Shown here in pieces: positions 36,099 through 44,563 of a stretch of 54,190 bases of DNA (the first letter of the stretch is position 1; each line of letters starts with the position of its first letter). The notes under the pieces were generated by a model. The model searched no databases. It saw only the letters and a program-made list of their open reading frames with translations, and had not been told where the DNA came from. The translations under genes and the position numbers were made by a program. Source of the DNA: Bacteroidota bacterium (GTDB lineage: Bacteria; Bacteroidota; Ignavibacteria; UBA10030; UBA8401); the NCBI GenBank assembly GCA_030679145.1, contig JAUXTU010000056.1, forward strand, positions 1 to 54,190. Reading direction: 5' to 3'.

Positions 36099-37481
36099 TT
36101 GAAACAATTTGAACGTAAAATAATTCTCTTTGATTTTTTTGCAATTAATCTTGCATGGATATGTTATTATCTTTTGCGGATTGAAAGTGAAATAATCATA
36201 TATCAAGTGAAGCCAGACTTGTTATTGCCGATGTTGGTGATGTATCTCTATTGGCTCTCAGTATTTATGTTCTTTGGCCTGTATCGTGCATGGTACGCAA
36301 AGTCACGTACCGATGAGTTCTCTGCAGTATTTCGAACGATTTCCATTGGATGCATTTTAATGTTCGTTATTATTTTTTTTGATGACGAACGAAATGCGAT
36401 GTATTCTGGCAATCGAATGATTATTTTGATGTATTGGGTTCTCATGATTGTTTTTGTGGGGGTCGGTAGAGTTGTTCTTCGTAGTTTTAGGAAACGATTA
36501 TTGATGCAGGGAATCGGGCAAAGCGAAACGATTATTGTTGGAACGGGACTTAAAGCAGTAGAGCTTCTCGAATCAGTTAAAAAATATCCGGCGCTTGGAT
36601 ATAATATTATTGGATTCGTTTCGACTGACGATAAAAAGGAAAATCTACCGCTGCAAACATTGGGAACGATTGATGAAATTCCTGATTTGATTAAAAAAAA
36701 TAATATTAGAATTATTTTGATCGCGTTAGAGTCACAACAAAAAGAAGTAGTCCTTTCGGTCGTTTCACTTTCAACTGGATTGGATATTTCAATTAAGATT
36801 ATTCCCGATATGTACGACATCATTTCAGGTCAGGCACGCACAAATCAAATCTATGGATTTCCGTTGATCGAGATCATGCCGCACATCATGCAGCCGTGGG
36901 AGGAAAGTGCGAAGAGATTGGTCGACATAGTTGTTTCAATAATTATACTCACATTATCTTCACCGTTATGGATTATGGTTGCTGTTGCAATACGATTGGA
37001 ATCTCCCGGAAGTGTGGTCTATAGTCAAGAACGCATTGGGTTTAAGGAAAAAAGATTTCATATGCATAAATTTCGGTCGATGCGCGCAGATGCTGAAGCG
37101 AAGACTGGACCGGTTTGGGCACCCAAAGATGACCCACGCGTTACTAATGTGGGTAGGTTTTTACGAAAAACTCGACTCGATGAGATTCCTCAATTTGTGA
37201 ATGTGTTGAAAGGGGAAATGAGCTTGGTCGGACCCCGGCCAGAGAGACCTCACTTTGTCGAATTATTATCAAAGGAAATTCCTTTATATAAACGTAGATT
37301 AGTTGTTCGTCCTGGGATTACTGGATGGGCACAGATCAAACAAGGCTATGATACATCCATCGATGATGTTCGATCTAAGGTTCGGTATGATTTATTCTAT
37401 ATTGAGAATATGTCGTTCAGAATGGATCTAAAAATTTTATTAATGACCATTTATACAATGATAGCAGGTAAGGGTAACTAA
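36099..37481 (+). CDS. Undecaprenyl-phosphate sugar phosphotransferase (WbaP/WcaJ type)
   Basis: The protein has 460 residues. Four N-terminal membrane helices (about 5-125) and a CoA-binding-like Rossmann domain (about 140-245) precede the bacterial sugar transferase domain (270-460). The catalytic set is complete: membrane re-entrant helix KRLVDIVVSIIIL, basic KFRSMRADAE (324-333), the catalytic Asp-Glu dyad D361/E362 in KTRLDEIPQ, GEMSLVGPRPERP, and RPGITGWAQI. It starts repeat-unit assembly by moving a sugar 1-phosphate (often glucose or galactose) onto undecaprenyl phosphate. The start codon is TTG, with AGGAT upstream, and the 152-base gap before it holds no other gene. The stop overlaps the next start (TAATG). 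Confidence 0.93.
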   Translation: MKQFERKIILFDFFAINLAWICYYLLRIESEIIIYQVKPDLLLPMLVMYLYWLSVFMFFGLYRAWYAKSRTDEFSAVFRTISIGCILMFVIIFFDDERNAMYSGNRMIILMYWVLMIVFVGVGRVVLRSFRKRLLMQGIGQSETIIVGTGLKAVELLESVKKYPALGYNIIGFVSTDDKKENLPLQTLGTIDEIPDLIKKNNIRIILIALESQQKEVVLSVVSLSTGLDISIKIIPDMYDIISGQARTNQIYGFPLIEIMPHIMQPWEESAKRLVDIVVSIIILTLSSPLWIMVAVAIRLESPGSVVYSQERIGFKEKRFHMHKFRSMRADAEAKTGPVWAPKDDPRVTNVGRFLRKTRLDEIPQFVNVLKGEMSLVGPRPERPHFVELLSKEIPLYKRRLVVRPGITGWAQIKQGYDTSIDDVRSKVRYDLFYIENMSFRMDLKILLMTIYTMIAGKGN

Positions 37482-38197
37482 TGCCAAAAGCACTCGTCAT
37501 CATCCCAACATATAATGAAGCACCAAATGCAGAACGAATAATTACTGAGGTGCTTCAACAATCAGAAATAGTTGAAGTTCTTATCGTTGAAGATAATTCT
37601 CCTGATGGAACAGCCGATATCGTAAAAAAAATGATGGAAACGAATCCGAGAATACATATCATAGAACGAGAACGTAAACTGGGTCTTGGAACAGCGTATG
37701 TTGCCGGATTTAAGTATGCCATTAAAAATAAATTTGATTTTATTTTTGAGATGGATGCAGACTTCTCTCATAATCCAAAAGAAATTCCTATTATGTTAGG
37801 AAAAATGGAAGAATGTGACGTGTTGATTGGTTCGCGATATATTAAAGGTGTTAATGTTGTTAACTGGCCGATGAAACGATTGATACTAAGTTATTCTGCA
37901 AATATTTATACACGAGTTATTACCGGAATGCCGATTCACGATGCGACTGCAGGTTTTAAATGTTACAAGCGTAAGGTATTGGAATCGATTGATCTAGACT
38001 CTATCCGTTCAAACGGATATGCATTTCAAATTGAAACAAATTTCCTTGCGTGGAAAAAAGGATTCAAATTGTTGGAAATGCCGATCGTATTTGTTGATCG
38101 ACGCGTTGGTGTTTCGAAAATGAATAAAAAAATCGTGTACGAAGCAGCATTTATGGTGTGGAAACTGAAAGCTCGCAGTATTCTCAATAAATTATAA
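37481..38197 (+). CDS. Polyprenol-phosphate mannosyltransferase (Dpm1-like GT2)
   Basis: This 238-residue soluble GT2 has ALVIIPTYNEAPNAE, VEDNSPDGT (36-44), the metal-binding DAD at 92-94, GSRYIKGVNVVNWPMKR and FQIETNFLAWKKG. These match the Dpm1/Ppm1 group, which makes polyprenyl-phosphate mannose or a related lipid-linked sugar for enzymes working outside the membrane. There is no C-terminal membrane domain, unlike GtrB/ArnC relatives. Its close coupling to the sugar phosphotransferase suggests that it supplies a lipid-linked sugar donor in the same pathway. Confidence 0.88.
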   Translation: MPKALVIIPTYNEAPNAERIITEVLQQSEIVEVLIVEDNSPDGTADIVKKMMETNPRIHIIERERKLGLGTAYVAGFKYAIKNKFDFIFEMDADFSHNPKEIPIMLGKMEECDVLIGSRYIKGVNVVNWPMKRLILSYSANIYTRVITGMPIHDATAGFKCYKRKVLESIDLDSIRSNGYAFQIETNFLAWKKGFKLLEMPIVFVDRRVGVSKMNKKIVYEAAFMVWKLKARSILNKL

Positions 38198-38208
38198 CAA
38201 AAAAGTGT

Positions 38209-38276
38209 TGTCGCGCTGAGCGTAGTCGAAGCGTGACCTTTTAGTATGTCGTGGTTCGACTACGCTCACTATGACA
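38209..38276. repeat. Intergenic palindromic element (REP-like)
   Basis: A 13-bp perfect inverted repeat, GAGCGTAGTCGAA (38218-38230) and TTCGACTACGCTC (38255-38267), is extended by outer TGTC/GACA pairs (38209-38212 and 38273-38276) separated from the stem by mismatches. The loop is 24 bases. The core resembles a short palindrome often met between genes in many bacterial genomes. It is much more GC-rich than its surroundings. No second copy was found in the window. Confidence 0.75.
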
Positions 38277-38301
38277 TAAATTTTATTATTAATCCTTTCT
38301 G

Positions 38302-40296
38302 ATGGACATTTCTGTCATTATAGTTAATTATAATGTCCGGGAGTTTTTGAACAATGCGTTGATTTCGTTGCTCAAAGCTCTTGAAGGATACTCCTCCGAA
38401 ATATTTGTTGTTGATAACGCCTCTGATGATGGCAGCGTAGAATTAATTCAACAACGATTTCCTCAGGTTCACCTTATTGCTAACAAGACAAACATTGGAT
38501 TTGCAAAAGCAAATAATCAAGCGCTGGCTCTTTCTAAAGGAGAATATCTCCTTTTGTTAAATCCGGATACACTTGTTCAAGAGGATACATTTGATAAGCT
38601 CATAGAATTTTTCTCAAAAAATAATGATGCAGGAATGATAGGATGCAAAATTCTTAATCCTGACGGCTCACTCCAACTTGCCTGCAGAAGAAGTTTCCCG
38701 ACACCGTGGAATGCATTTACAAAGGCATTTGGTCTCAGTTCACTTTTCCCCCAATCAAAATTATTTGCCCACTACAATCTTACGTATTTAGATCCGGATA
38801 AGTCGTATGAAGTAGATGCGATCAGCGGCTCATTTATGATGATGAAGAGAGAAGTATTCGAAAAGGTTGGTGACCTTGATGAAACATTTTTTATGTACGG
38901 TGAGGACCTTGATTGGTGTTTCCGCGTTCAGCGTTCAGGCTGGAAAGTATATTATGTTCCCGTGACTTCAATTATCCATTATAAAGGCGAAAGTACAAAA
39001 CGAAGTGATATAGATGAATTGAAAGTGTTTTATAACGCAATGCGGTTGTTTGTGCGGAAACATCATGCAGGTTCAACATTTTTTGAATGGTTTATCTATT
39101 CAGGGATTTATTTTAGAAAAATTATTGCTGATACTTCGCGATTGATAAAACCATTTGCCATTGTTATTGTTGATATGCTGATTGTTTCGGGAACAATTCT
39201 GATTGGAGAGTATATTAGGAAGAATAATTTATTTACATTCCCAACGTATGCTTATCCTTGGGCGTTCATTTTTCCATCCTTGATCGTTTTTATTTCATTG
39301 CTGTTGCATGGAGTGTATACAGAATTTAAACTTTCAGTATCTCGGTCAATTGTGGCAGTTTTTTCAGCATTTGTGGTCATTTCTGCAATTGTTTCATTCG
39401 AAAAAGATTTTGCATTTAGTCGAATGATTATGCTCATCTCGGGCGGATTGTCACTGATTCTCATACCGGGATGGAGATTAGTATTGCGTCTTTTAGGATT
39501 TGGTGAAAAAAATAACCGTACAACATTGTTTGGCAAAAGAACGCTTATAGTTGGTGTGCAGCAACCAGCTCAGGATATTTTGAAAAAGTTGCGTGCGCGA
39601 GCTGGGGGCGGATATTCCATAATGGGATTCGTTGACACTAATCGCAAACGAATTGGAGAAAAAATCCTTGATGTTGAAATTGTTGGCAGTATTGATACTA
39701 TTGGTAAGTTAATTGAAGAACAACATATTAGTGAAGTGATCTTTTCTTCCGACGCTGTTTCATATTCTACAATTCTAAATGTGATCGCTAATAATCGAAA
39801 ACGGTATGTTAATTTTAGACTTGTTCCAAACAATCTTGAGGTGATTATTGGTAAATCCAGTATCGATCAACTTAATGAAATCCCTTTTATTGATATTGAT
39901 TATAATATCGGGAAGTTTCGTAACCGTTTTGTCAAACGAACGTTCGATATTATAGCTTCTATTTTTCTTTTGATTTGCTTTTTCCCTTTTGTATATTTTA
40001 TTCGATTGTTTATATCGCAACATGAAGTTGGGATGAGTAAAGTGATTTTGCAAATGCCGCTGGTTTTATTGGGAAAGAAAAGTATTGTGGGGTATTTTTC
40101 CGCTGAAAATGTTAATGTGAACAGGAATATTTTTCGCGGTAAACCAGGTGTAACCGGTTTGATCCATCTCCAAAACAACGGAACCCTTAGCGCTGAAGAA
40201 AAGGAACAATTTGACCTGTATTATGCAAAGAACCAAACCTTACTTCTTGATTTAGAGATTATTATAAAATCACTGCAACAGTGGATGCAACATTAG
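38302..40296 (+). CDS. Fusion of GT2 glycosyltransferase and degenerate polyprenyl sugar-transferase
   Basis: The protein has 664 residues. Residues 1-270 are a WbbL-like GT2 (VIIVNYNVREFL, VVDNASDDGSVELI, LLNPDT with the NPD metal site at 87-89, YGEDLDWCFRVQ). Residues 280-400 form four membrane helices and 410-500 a Rossmann-like domain (RTLIVGVQQPAQDIL, GFVDTNRKR), just as in WbaP-type proteins. The last part has the re-entrant helix KRTFDIIASIFLL, GKPGVTGLIHLQ and YYAKNQTLLLDLEI, which mirror the intact enzyme at 36099. The roughly 65 residues holding KFRSM and the Asp-Glu dyad are missing, and GPRPE is replaced. The transferase half therefore is probably inactive and structural. Confidence 0.85.
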   Translation: MDISVIIVNYNVREFLNNALISLLKALEGYSSEIFVVDNASDDGSVELIQQRFPQVHLIANKTNIGFAKANNQALALSKGEYLLLLNPDTLVQEDTFDKLIEFFSKNNDAGMIGCKILNPDGSLQLACRRSFPTPWNAFTKAFGLSSLFPQSKLFAHYNLTYLDPDKSYEVDAISGSFMMMKREVFEKVGDLDETFFMYGEDLDWCFRVQRSGWKVYYVPVTSIIHYKGESTKRSDIDELKVFYNAMRLFVRKHHAGSTFFEWFIYSGIYFRKIIADTSRLIKPFAIVIVDMLIVSGTILIGEYIRKNNLFTFPTYAYPWAFIFPSLIVFISLLLHGVYTEFKLSVSRSIVAVFSAFVVISAIVSFEKDFAFSRMIMLISGGLSLILIPGWRLVLRLLGFGEKNNRTTLFGKRTLIVGVQQPAQDILKKLRARAGGGYSIMGFVDTNRKRIGEKILDVEIVGSIDTIGKLIEEQHISEVIFSSDAVSYSTILNVIANNRKRYVNFRLVPNNLEVIIGKSSIDQLNEIPFIDIDYNIGKFRNRFVKRTFDIIASIFLLICFFPFVYFIRLFISQHEVGMSKVILQMPLVLLGKKSIVGYFSAENVNVNRNIFRGKPGVTGLIHLQNNGTLSAEEKEQFDLYYAKNQTLLLDLEIIIKSLQQWMQH

Positions 40297-40356
40297 TGCA
40301 GGAATTATTTTTATTAAGTGCAGTCACACAATTTTTCCGGACATTTCGGAGTTATT

Positions 40357-41307
40357 ATGGCAAAAGTGGTACTCGAATTTGAAAAACCGATCTACGATCT
40401 AGAACAAAAAATTGAAGAGATAAAGAATCTTTCCGACAACGTTGATGTCTCCGATGAAGTAAAGACATTGGAAAAGAAAGTCGGTCAACTTCGCGAAAAT
40501 ATTTTTGCAAATCTTACCAGATGGCAGCGGGTACAATTGGCACGTCATCCTGAACGACCGTATACATTAGATTATATCCAACACATGACCACTGATTTTG
40601 TGGAATTGCATGGTGATCGCACATATGGCGATGATAAAGCAATCGTGGGAGGATTTGCAAAATTAGGCGATCAGCCAGTAATGATCATCGGTCATCAAAA
40701 AGGACGGGATACTAAATCGAATCTTTACCGTAATTTTGGAATGCCGAATCCTGAAGGGTATCGTAAGTCATTACGGCTGATGAAACTTGCCGCCAAGTTT
40801 AAACGCCCGATCATAACACTATTGGATACACCAGGTGCTTATCCAGGATTAGAAGCTGAAGAGCGTGGACAAGCGGAAGCAATTGCGCGGAATCTTTTTG
40901 AAATGTCGCATTTTCCCGTTCCGATCATAGTTGTTATTATTGGCGAAGGTGCATCCGGTGGTGCACTTGGGATTGGTGTTGGTGATAGGATATTGATGCT
41001 TGAGAACACGTGGTATTCAGTCATTGCTCCGGAATCTTGTTCTTCAATCCTTTGGAAGAGTTGGGAATTTAAAGAACAAGCTGCAGAAGCACTTCGATTG
41101 ACTCCGCCGGACCTGCTGGAACAAAAAATTATTGATCGGATTATTCCTGAACCACAAGGTGGTGCGCATAAAAACCCACAACAGGCTGCACTTGTATTGA
41201 AGGATGCAATTCTCGAAGAGATAAAATCACTGAGCAAATTAAAACCTGAGAAATTGATCGAACGTAGAATTGAAAAATTCTGCAACATGGGTGCGTGGAA
41301 TGAGTAA
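40357..41307 (+). CDS. accA: Acetyl-CoA carboxylase carboxyltransferase subunit alpha
   Basis: The frame opens at a GTG (40318), but the ATG at 40357 is preceded by GGAG and gives the normal [16 protein letters not shown] start (316 residues). The N-terminal coiled segment is followed by [50 protein letters not shown] and the oxyanion loop [15 protein letters not shown]. With AccD (14023) it forms the carboxyltransferase of acetyl-CoA carboxylase. It overlaps the next gene by eight bases. Confidence 0.96.
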   Translation: MAKVVLEFEKPIYDLEQKIEEIKNLSDNVDVSDEVKTLEKKVGQLRENIFANLTRWQRVQLARHPERPYTLDYIQHMTTDFVELHGDRTYGDDKAIVGGFAKLGDQPVMIIGHQKGRDTKSNLYRNFGMPNPEGYRKSLRLMKLAAKFKRPIITLLDTPGAYPGLEAEERGQAEAIARNLFEMSHFPVPIIVVIIGEGASGGALGIGVGDRILMLENTWYSVIAPESCSSILWKSWEFKEQAAEALRLTPPDLLEQKIIDRIIPEPQGGAHKNPQQAALVLKDAILEEIKSLSKLKPEKLIERRIEKFCNMGAWNE

Positions 41308-41719
41308 TGAAGGGATCTCATTCACAACCGATATTCGGGTTCGATATGCAGAAACCGATGGAATGAGAGTTGTATATCATGGAAACTATCTAACGTATTT
41401 TGAAGAAGCCCGAACCAACCTTTTCCGTACAATTGGAATTGTCTATTCTGAAATTGAAAAAACCGGTGTGTATCTTGTTGTGCTGGAAGCTCACGTTAAA
41501 TATCACCGCTCTGCATTGTATGACGATATTCTTCATGTGAAAGCAACACTGACAGAATTACCCGCAATGAAATTAACGATCAATTATGAAATTACTCGAA
41601 ATAATGAAAGTGAAATTCTTGTAACAGGGCAAACACTTCATGCCTTTACTAATGCTTCATCAGGTAAACCGATTCGTCCCCCAAAAAACTATATAGAATT
41701 AATGGAAAAATATTTTTAG
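41300..41719 (+). CDS. Acyl-CoA thioesterase, YbgC/4HBT family
   Basis: The ATG at 41300 lies within the end of accA (eight-base overlap) and gives 139 residues of a hot-dog fold. The active-site region is [20 protein letters not shown] (D20, YHGNY at 26-30) followed by E35 in FEEARTN. This is the signature of 4-hydroxybenzoyl-CoA/YbgC thioesterases, which hydrolyse short or aromatic acyl-CoA or acyl-ACP. The overlap with accA ties it to fatty-acid metabolism; the real substrate is not known. Confidence 0.87.
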   Translation: MSNEGISFTTDIRVRYAETDGMRVVYHGNYLTYFEEARTNLFRTIGIVYSEIEKTGVYLVVLEAHVKYHRSALYDDILHVKATLTELPAMKLTINYEITRNNESEILVTGQTLHAFTNASSGKPIRPPKNYIELMEKYF

Positions 41720-41727
41720 GAACTTCA

Positions 41728-41883
41728 ATGAAAAAAGAACTTCTCGACATACTCTGCTGCCCAAAGTGTAAAGCAGATCTTAAATACGACGAAAAAACAT
41801 CGACTCTCACTTGCGTTTCCTGTAACACTGTATATCAAGTAAAAAATAATATTCCGATTTTACTTCCCGAAAATGCTCAGTAA
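41728..41883 (+). CDS. Trm112/YcaR-like small zinc-ribbon protein
   Basis: A 51-residue gene lies between the thioesterase gene and nadC. Its start MKKELLDILCCPKCKADL and end NIPILLPENAQ frame two CxxC pairs (C11/C14 and C29/C32). This is the Trm112/UPF0434 pattern: CCPxCK, then CxxC, then a final IP-hydrophobic-L-x-P. Such proteins are small zinc-binding partners, in eukaryotes of methyltransferases; the bacterial role is unclear. The stop overlaps the nadC start (TAATG), supporting real translation. Confidence 0.85.
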   Translation: MKKELLDILCCPKCKADLKYDEKTSTLTCVSCNTVYQVKNNIPILLPENAQ

Positions 41884-42743
41884 TGGAAAATAATTATCTT
41901 CACGATAGCCGCATTGGCAGACTTATTGAACAAGCTCTTTTTGAAGATGTTGGATTTGGCGACATCACCAGCGAATCACTGATTCCTGAAGAACAGCTTG
42001 GGAAAGCAGAGTTTATTGCAAAAGAGAGTGGAATCATTTCCGGGATTGAAATTGTTAAACTTGTATTCAGTTATGTTGATGGACAAGTGACGTATGAGCC
42101 GTCCATTCAGGATGGGGCATTAGTGGAATCCGGTGTTTCTCTTGGTATTATTGATGGTCCTGTACGAAGCCTTTTGACCGGAGAGAGAGTTGCCTTGAAT
42201 TTTTTGCAGCGTATGTCCGGCATTGCAACACTCACGCATAAATACGTTCACGCTGTTGCCGGAACAAAAGCAAAGATAACAGATACTCGGAAGACTGTTC
42301 CTGGTTTACGAATGCTTGATAAAAAAGCGGTCTTGGATGGTGGTGGAATCAATCATCGTTTTGCGCTTGATTCAATGGTGCTGATTAAAGATAATCACAT
42401 AGCTGCTGCCGGCGGAATTAGAAATGCAATAATCCGCTGCAAGGAATATCTGAAAGCTCAGGGAATAGATGTAAAGATTGAAGTTGAAACAACAACGCTA
42501 GATCAGGTAAAAGAAGTTTTATCTATCAGTGGTGTTGACCGAATCATGCTTGATAATTATTCCATTGAAGCAATGACTCAAGCTGTTACACTAATCAATG
42601 GTGCAATTGAAGTTGAAGCATCAGGCGGAGTAAATTTACAGTCTATACGTGCAATCGCTGAAACCGGTGTTGATGTTATTTCAGTCGGTGCGTTAACTCA
42701 TTCTCCAAAGGCACTGGACATTTCTCTGGAATTCATTTCGTAA
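41883..42743 (+). CDS. nadC: Nicotinate-nucleotide pyrophosphorylase (carboxylating)
   Basis: This quinolinate phosphoribosyltransferase of 286 residues makes nicotinate mononucleotide in de novo NAD synthesis. It has EDVGFGDITSESLIP, ERVALNFLQRMSGIAT, DTRKTVPGLR, the basic substrate-binding KKAVLDGGGINHR, LIKDNHI and VEASGGVNLQSIRAIAETGVD, split as VEASGGVNL and IAETGVDVIS. These are the standard active-site lysines and arginines. NadA and NadB are not nearby. A small hairpin (42745-42760) follows the stop but lacks a T-run. Confidence 0.95.
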   Translation: MENNYLHDSRIGRLIEQALFEDVGFGDITSESLIPEEQLGKAEFIAKESGIISGIEIVKLVFSYVDGQVTYEPSIQDGALVESGVSLGIIDGPVRSLLTGERVALNFLQRMSGIATLTHKYVHAVAGTKAKITDTRKTVPGLRMLDKKAVLDGGGINHRFALDSMVLIKDNHIAAAGGIRNAIIRCKEYLKAQGIDVKIEVETTTLDQVKEVLSISGVDRIMLDNYSIEAMTQAVTLINGAIEVEASGGVNLQSIRAIAETGVDVISVGALTHSPKALDISLEFIS

Positions 42744-42809
42744 ATTATCCTAACGGATAAAAATCTTGCCGTTAATATTCCATGAAAACTACAGTTTTCC
42801 TTCTACAAT

Positions 42810-44258
42810 ATGTTTGAACAAATAAAGCGCCTTGGAACGGATACTGCCATCTATGGTATCAGCACAATTGTTGCTCGTCTTCTCAATTTTATTCTCCTTC
42901 CGTTGTATGCAAATATTCTTTCTCCATCTGAATTTGGAATTCAGGCAAATATCTATGCCTATATCGCATTTTTTATCCTGTTCTATGGTTATGGAATGGA
43001 GTCGGCTTATTTTCGGTTTGCCTCTTCCAAAGAACTGGGAAGCGAAAAAGATAATTTCAGCACTCCATATATTTCCATTCTGATCGTTTCTGCAATTCTT
43101 TCAATTGTGTTATTTCTTTTTGCCGCTCCGTTGACTTCATTGTTCATGATCGATGTGTCAATGTATCAATTGATCTATTATGCGTCCGGAATTTTGTTTT
43201 TTGATGCTATAGTGCTTGTGCCATTTGCTTCACTGCGGCTTCAACGAAAGGCGAAATATTTTGCATCGATAAAAGTCATCAATATTGGATTTACTATCGT
43301 TCTCAATATCATTTTAGTCTATAAATTTCGTTGGGGCATCGAAGGAATATTTATAAGTAACCTTGCTGCATCATTGTTGTCATTTCTTATGCTCTTGCCG
43401 ACAACAATTCGTCAATTTGAATTCTCATTTCATAAATCTCTTTTTAAGGAATTGCTAAAATTTGGATTACCGATACTTCCTGTCGGCATCTCGGGAATTC
43501 TGCTGCAACTTGTTGATAGACCAATATTGCTATATCTCATGAACGAAGCATCTGTCGGAATTTATCAGGCAAATTTTCGACTTGGAATATTCATGGCACT
43601 TGTTACCGGAATGTTTGAATTCGCGTGGAGACCATTTTTTCTTTCTCACGCCAAAGATCCGAACGCAAAAGTACTATTCTCGCGGGTAATGACATATTAT
43701 TTGGCAGTCTGCGCTGTTGTATTTTTGTTGATATCCTTATTTGTGGAGGATGTCATAAAATTCAAATTTCAAGGTCATTATATCTTGCGTCCGGAATATT
43801 GGGATGGTTTAGCCATTGTTCCGTTGGTTTTGATCAGTTATATCTTCAGTGGTATTGGGACAAATCTAAACGCCGGAATTCAAATTGAAAAGAAAACCAA
43901 ATATCTTTTTCCAACATCATTTTCCGGATCATTAACAAAAATTATTCTCACTTTTATTCTTGTGCCGAAATATGGAATTATGGGAGCGGCGTATGCAACG
44001 ATATTTGGTTATATGATGGTGGAAATCACACTCTACTTAGTTGTGCAAAAATTTTATTACATCGAATATGAATTTGCGCGTATAGGAAAACTGGTACTGA
44101 CGGTGGCTATTGCATTTATTGCTGCAAAGGTATTCTTTGATAGTGTGCTTATAAAGTTTGTAATTTTGTTTACTTGGTTTTTCAGTCTGTTTTTGATCGG
44201 TTTTTTTACATCAGGAGAGTTATTGAGATTGAAAAACTTCTTTGGAAAAAAATCTTGA
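42810..44258 (+). CDS. Oligosaccharide flippase-like membrane protein
   Basis: The protein has 482 residues and about 14 membrane helices. The N-terminal IKRLGTDTAIYGISTIVARLL, broken as IKRLGTDTAIYGIST and IVARLLNFILLPLYA, together with LSPSEFGIQANIYAY is typical of polysaccharide-biosynthesis proteins of the MOP flippase family (RfbX/SpoVB side). It belongs to another subgroup than the flippase at 26485, and no sugar genes are next to it. It could flip another lipid-linked glycan, for example an O-antigen-like unit. Its stop codon lies within the -35 box of the B12-riboswitch promoter. Confidence 0.85.
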   Translation: MFEQIKRLGTDTAIYGISTIVARLLNFILLPLYANILSPSEFGIQANIYAYIAFFILFYGYGMESAYFRFASSKELGSEKDNFSTPYISILIVSAILSIVLFLFAAPLTSLFMIDVSMYQLIYYASGILFFDAIVLVPFASLRLQRKAKYFASIKVINIGFTIVLNIILVYKFRWGIEGIFISNLAASLLSFLMLLPTTIRQFEFSFHKSLFKELLKFGLPILPVGISGILLQLVDRPILLYLMNEASVGIYQANFRLGIFMALVTGMFEFAWRPFFLSHAKDPNAKVLFSRVMTYYLAVCAVVFLLISLFVEDVIKFKFQGHYILRPEYWDGLAIVPLVLISYIFSGIGTNLNAGIQIEKKTKYLFPTSFSGSLTKIILTFILVPKYGIMGAAYATIFGYMMVEITLYLVVQKFYYIEYEFARIGKLVLTVAIAFIAAKVFFDSVLIKFVILFTWFFSLFLIGFFTSGELLRLKNFFGKKS

Positions 44259-44283
44259 CATCAGCAGTCAGTTGTGTTATCTT
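44255..44283 (+). promoter_or_regulatory. Strong sigma-70 promoter for the first cobalamin riboswitch
   Basis: TTGACA (44255-44260), a 17-base spacer and TATCTT (44278-44283) form a near-consensus promoter. Transcription would start near 44290, just before the riboswitch. The -35 box contains the TGA stop of the flippase gene. Confidence 0.7.
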
Positions 44284-44294
44284 AAGGCAAGAAA

Positions 44295-44478
44295 TTTGTT
44301 CTTTTCAATGAATATGTTGGTGTCCCGATATAAATATCGGGGTGAAAATGGGAATCTCGTGATTCAATAATCTGAAAAATCGAGAGCTGACCCGCAACTG
44401 TGATTCTTTCAACCGAAAGAAGAGCCAGGAGACCTGCCAATGTATAGTTCGATACACCTTCGCGGAATGAGGTGGCAG
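44295..44478 (+). ncRNA. Cobalamin (vitamin B12) riboswitch 1
   Basis: The leader has the conserved cobalamin-riboswitch elements in order: a hairpin with TCCCGATA/TATCGGGG arms, GAAAATGGGAA, the GCTGACCCGCAACTGTGA core, a short variable stem (CTTTC-AACC-GAAAG), and the B12 box AGCCAGGAGACCTGCC (44423-44438). A final hairpin follows with CACCT (44455-44459), a 10-base loop and AGGTG (44470-44474). An intrinsic terminator follows at 44504-44530. Binding of adenosylcobalamin should switch off the DUF6580-like gene at 44564. The aptamer fills most of the gap between the flippase and that gene. Confidence 0.95.
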
Positions 44479-44503
44479 AAAAATTTGATCTTGAAATCTT
44501 TCG

Positions 44504-44530
44504 TGCCTCATTGTTTATGAGGCATTTTTA
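44504..44530 (+). terminator. Riboswitch-controlled terminator 1
   Basis: Stem TGCCTCAT (44504-44511) with ATGAGGCA (44517-44524), a five-base loop and a run of T. The 5' arm can instead pair with AATGAGG...GCA at 44466-44477 of the aptamer's last hairpin, which would form an antiterminator when no ligand is bound. Confidence 0.85.
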
Positions 44531-44563
44531 GTTTAAAGAAACCGTAACAATAAAGGAGTTACA

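Noticed and set aside
42745-42774. Terminator after nadC
   Set aside because: Short hairpins (TTATCC/GGATAA and TAACGG/CCGTTA) exist, but neither is followed by a T-run and the two are mutually exclusive.
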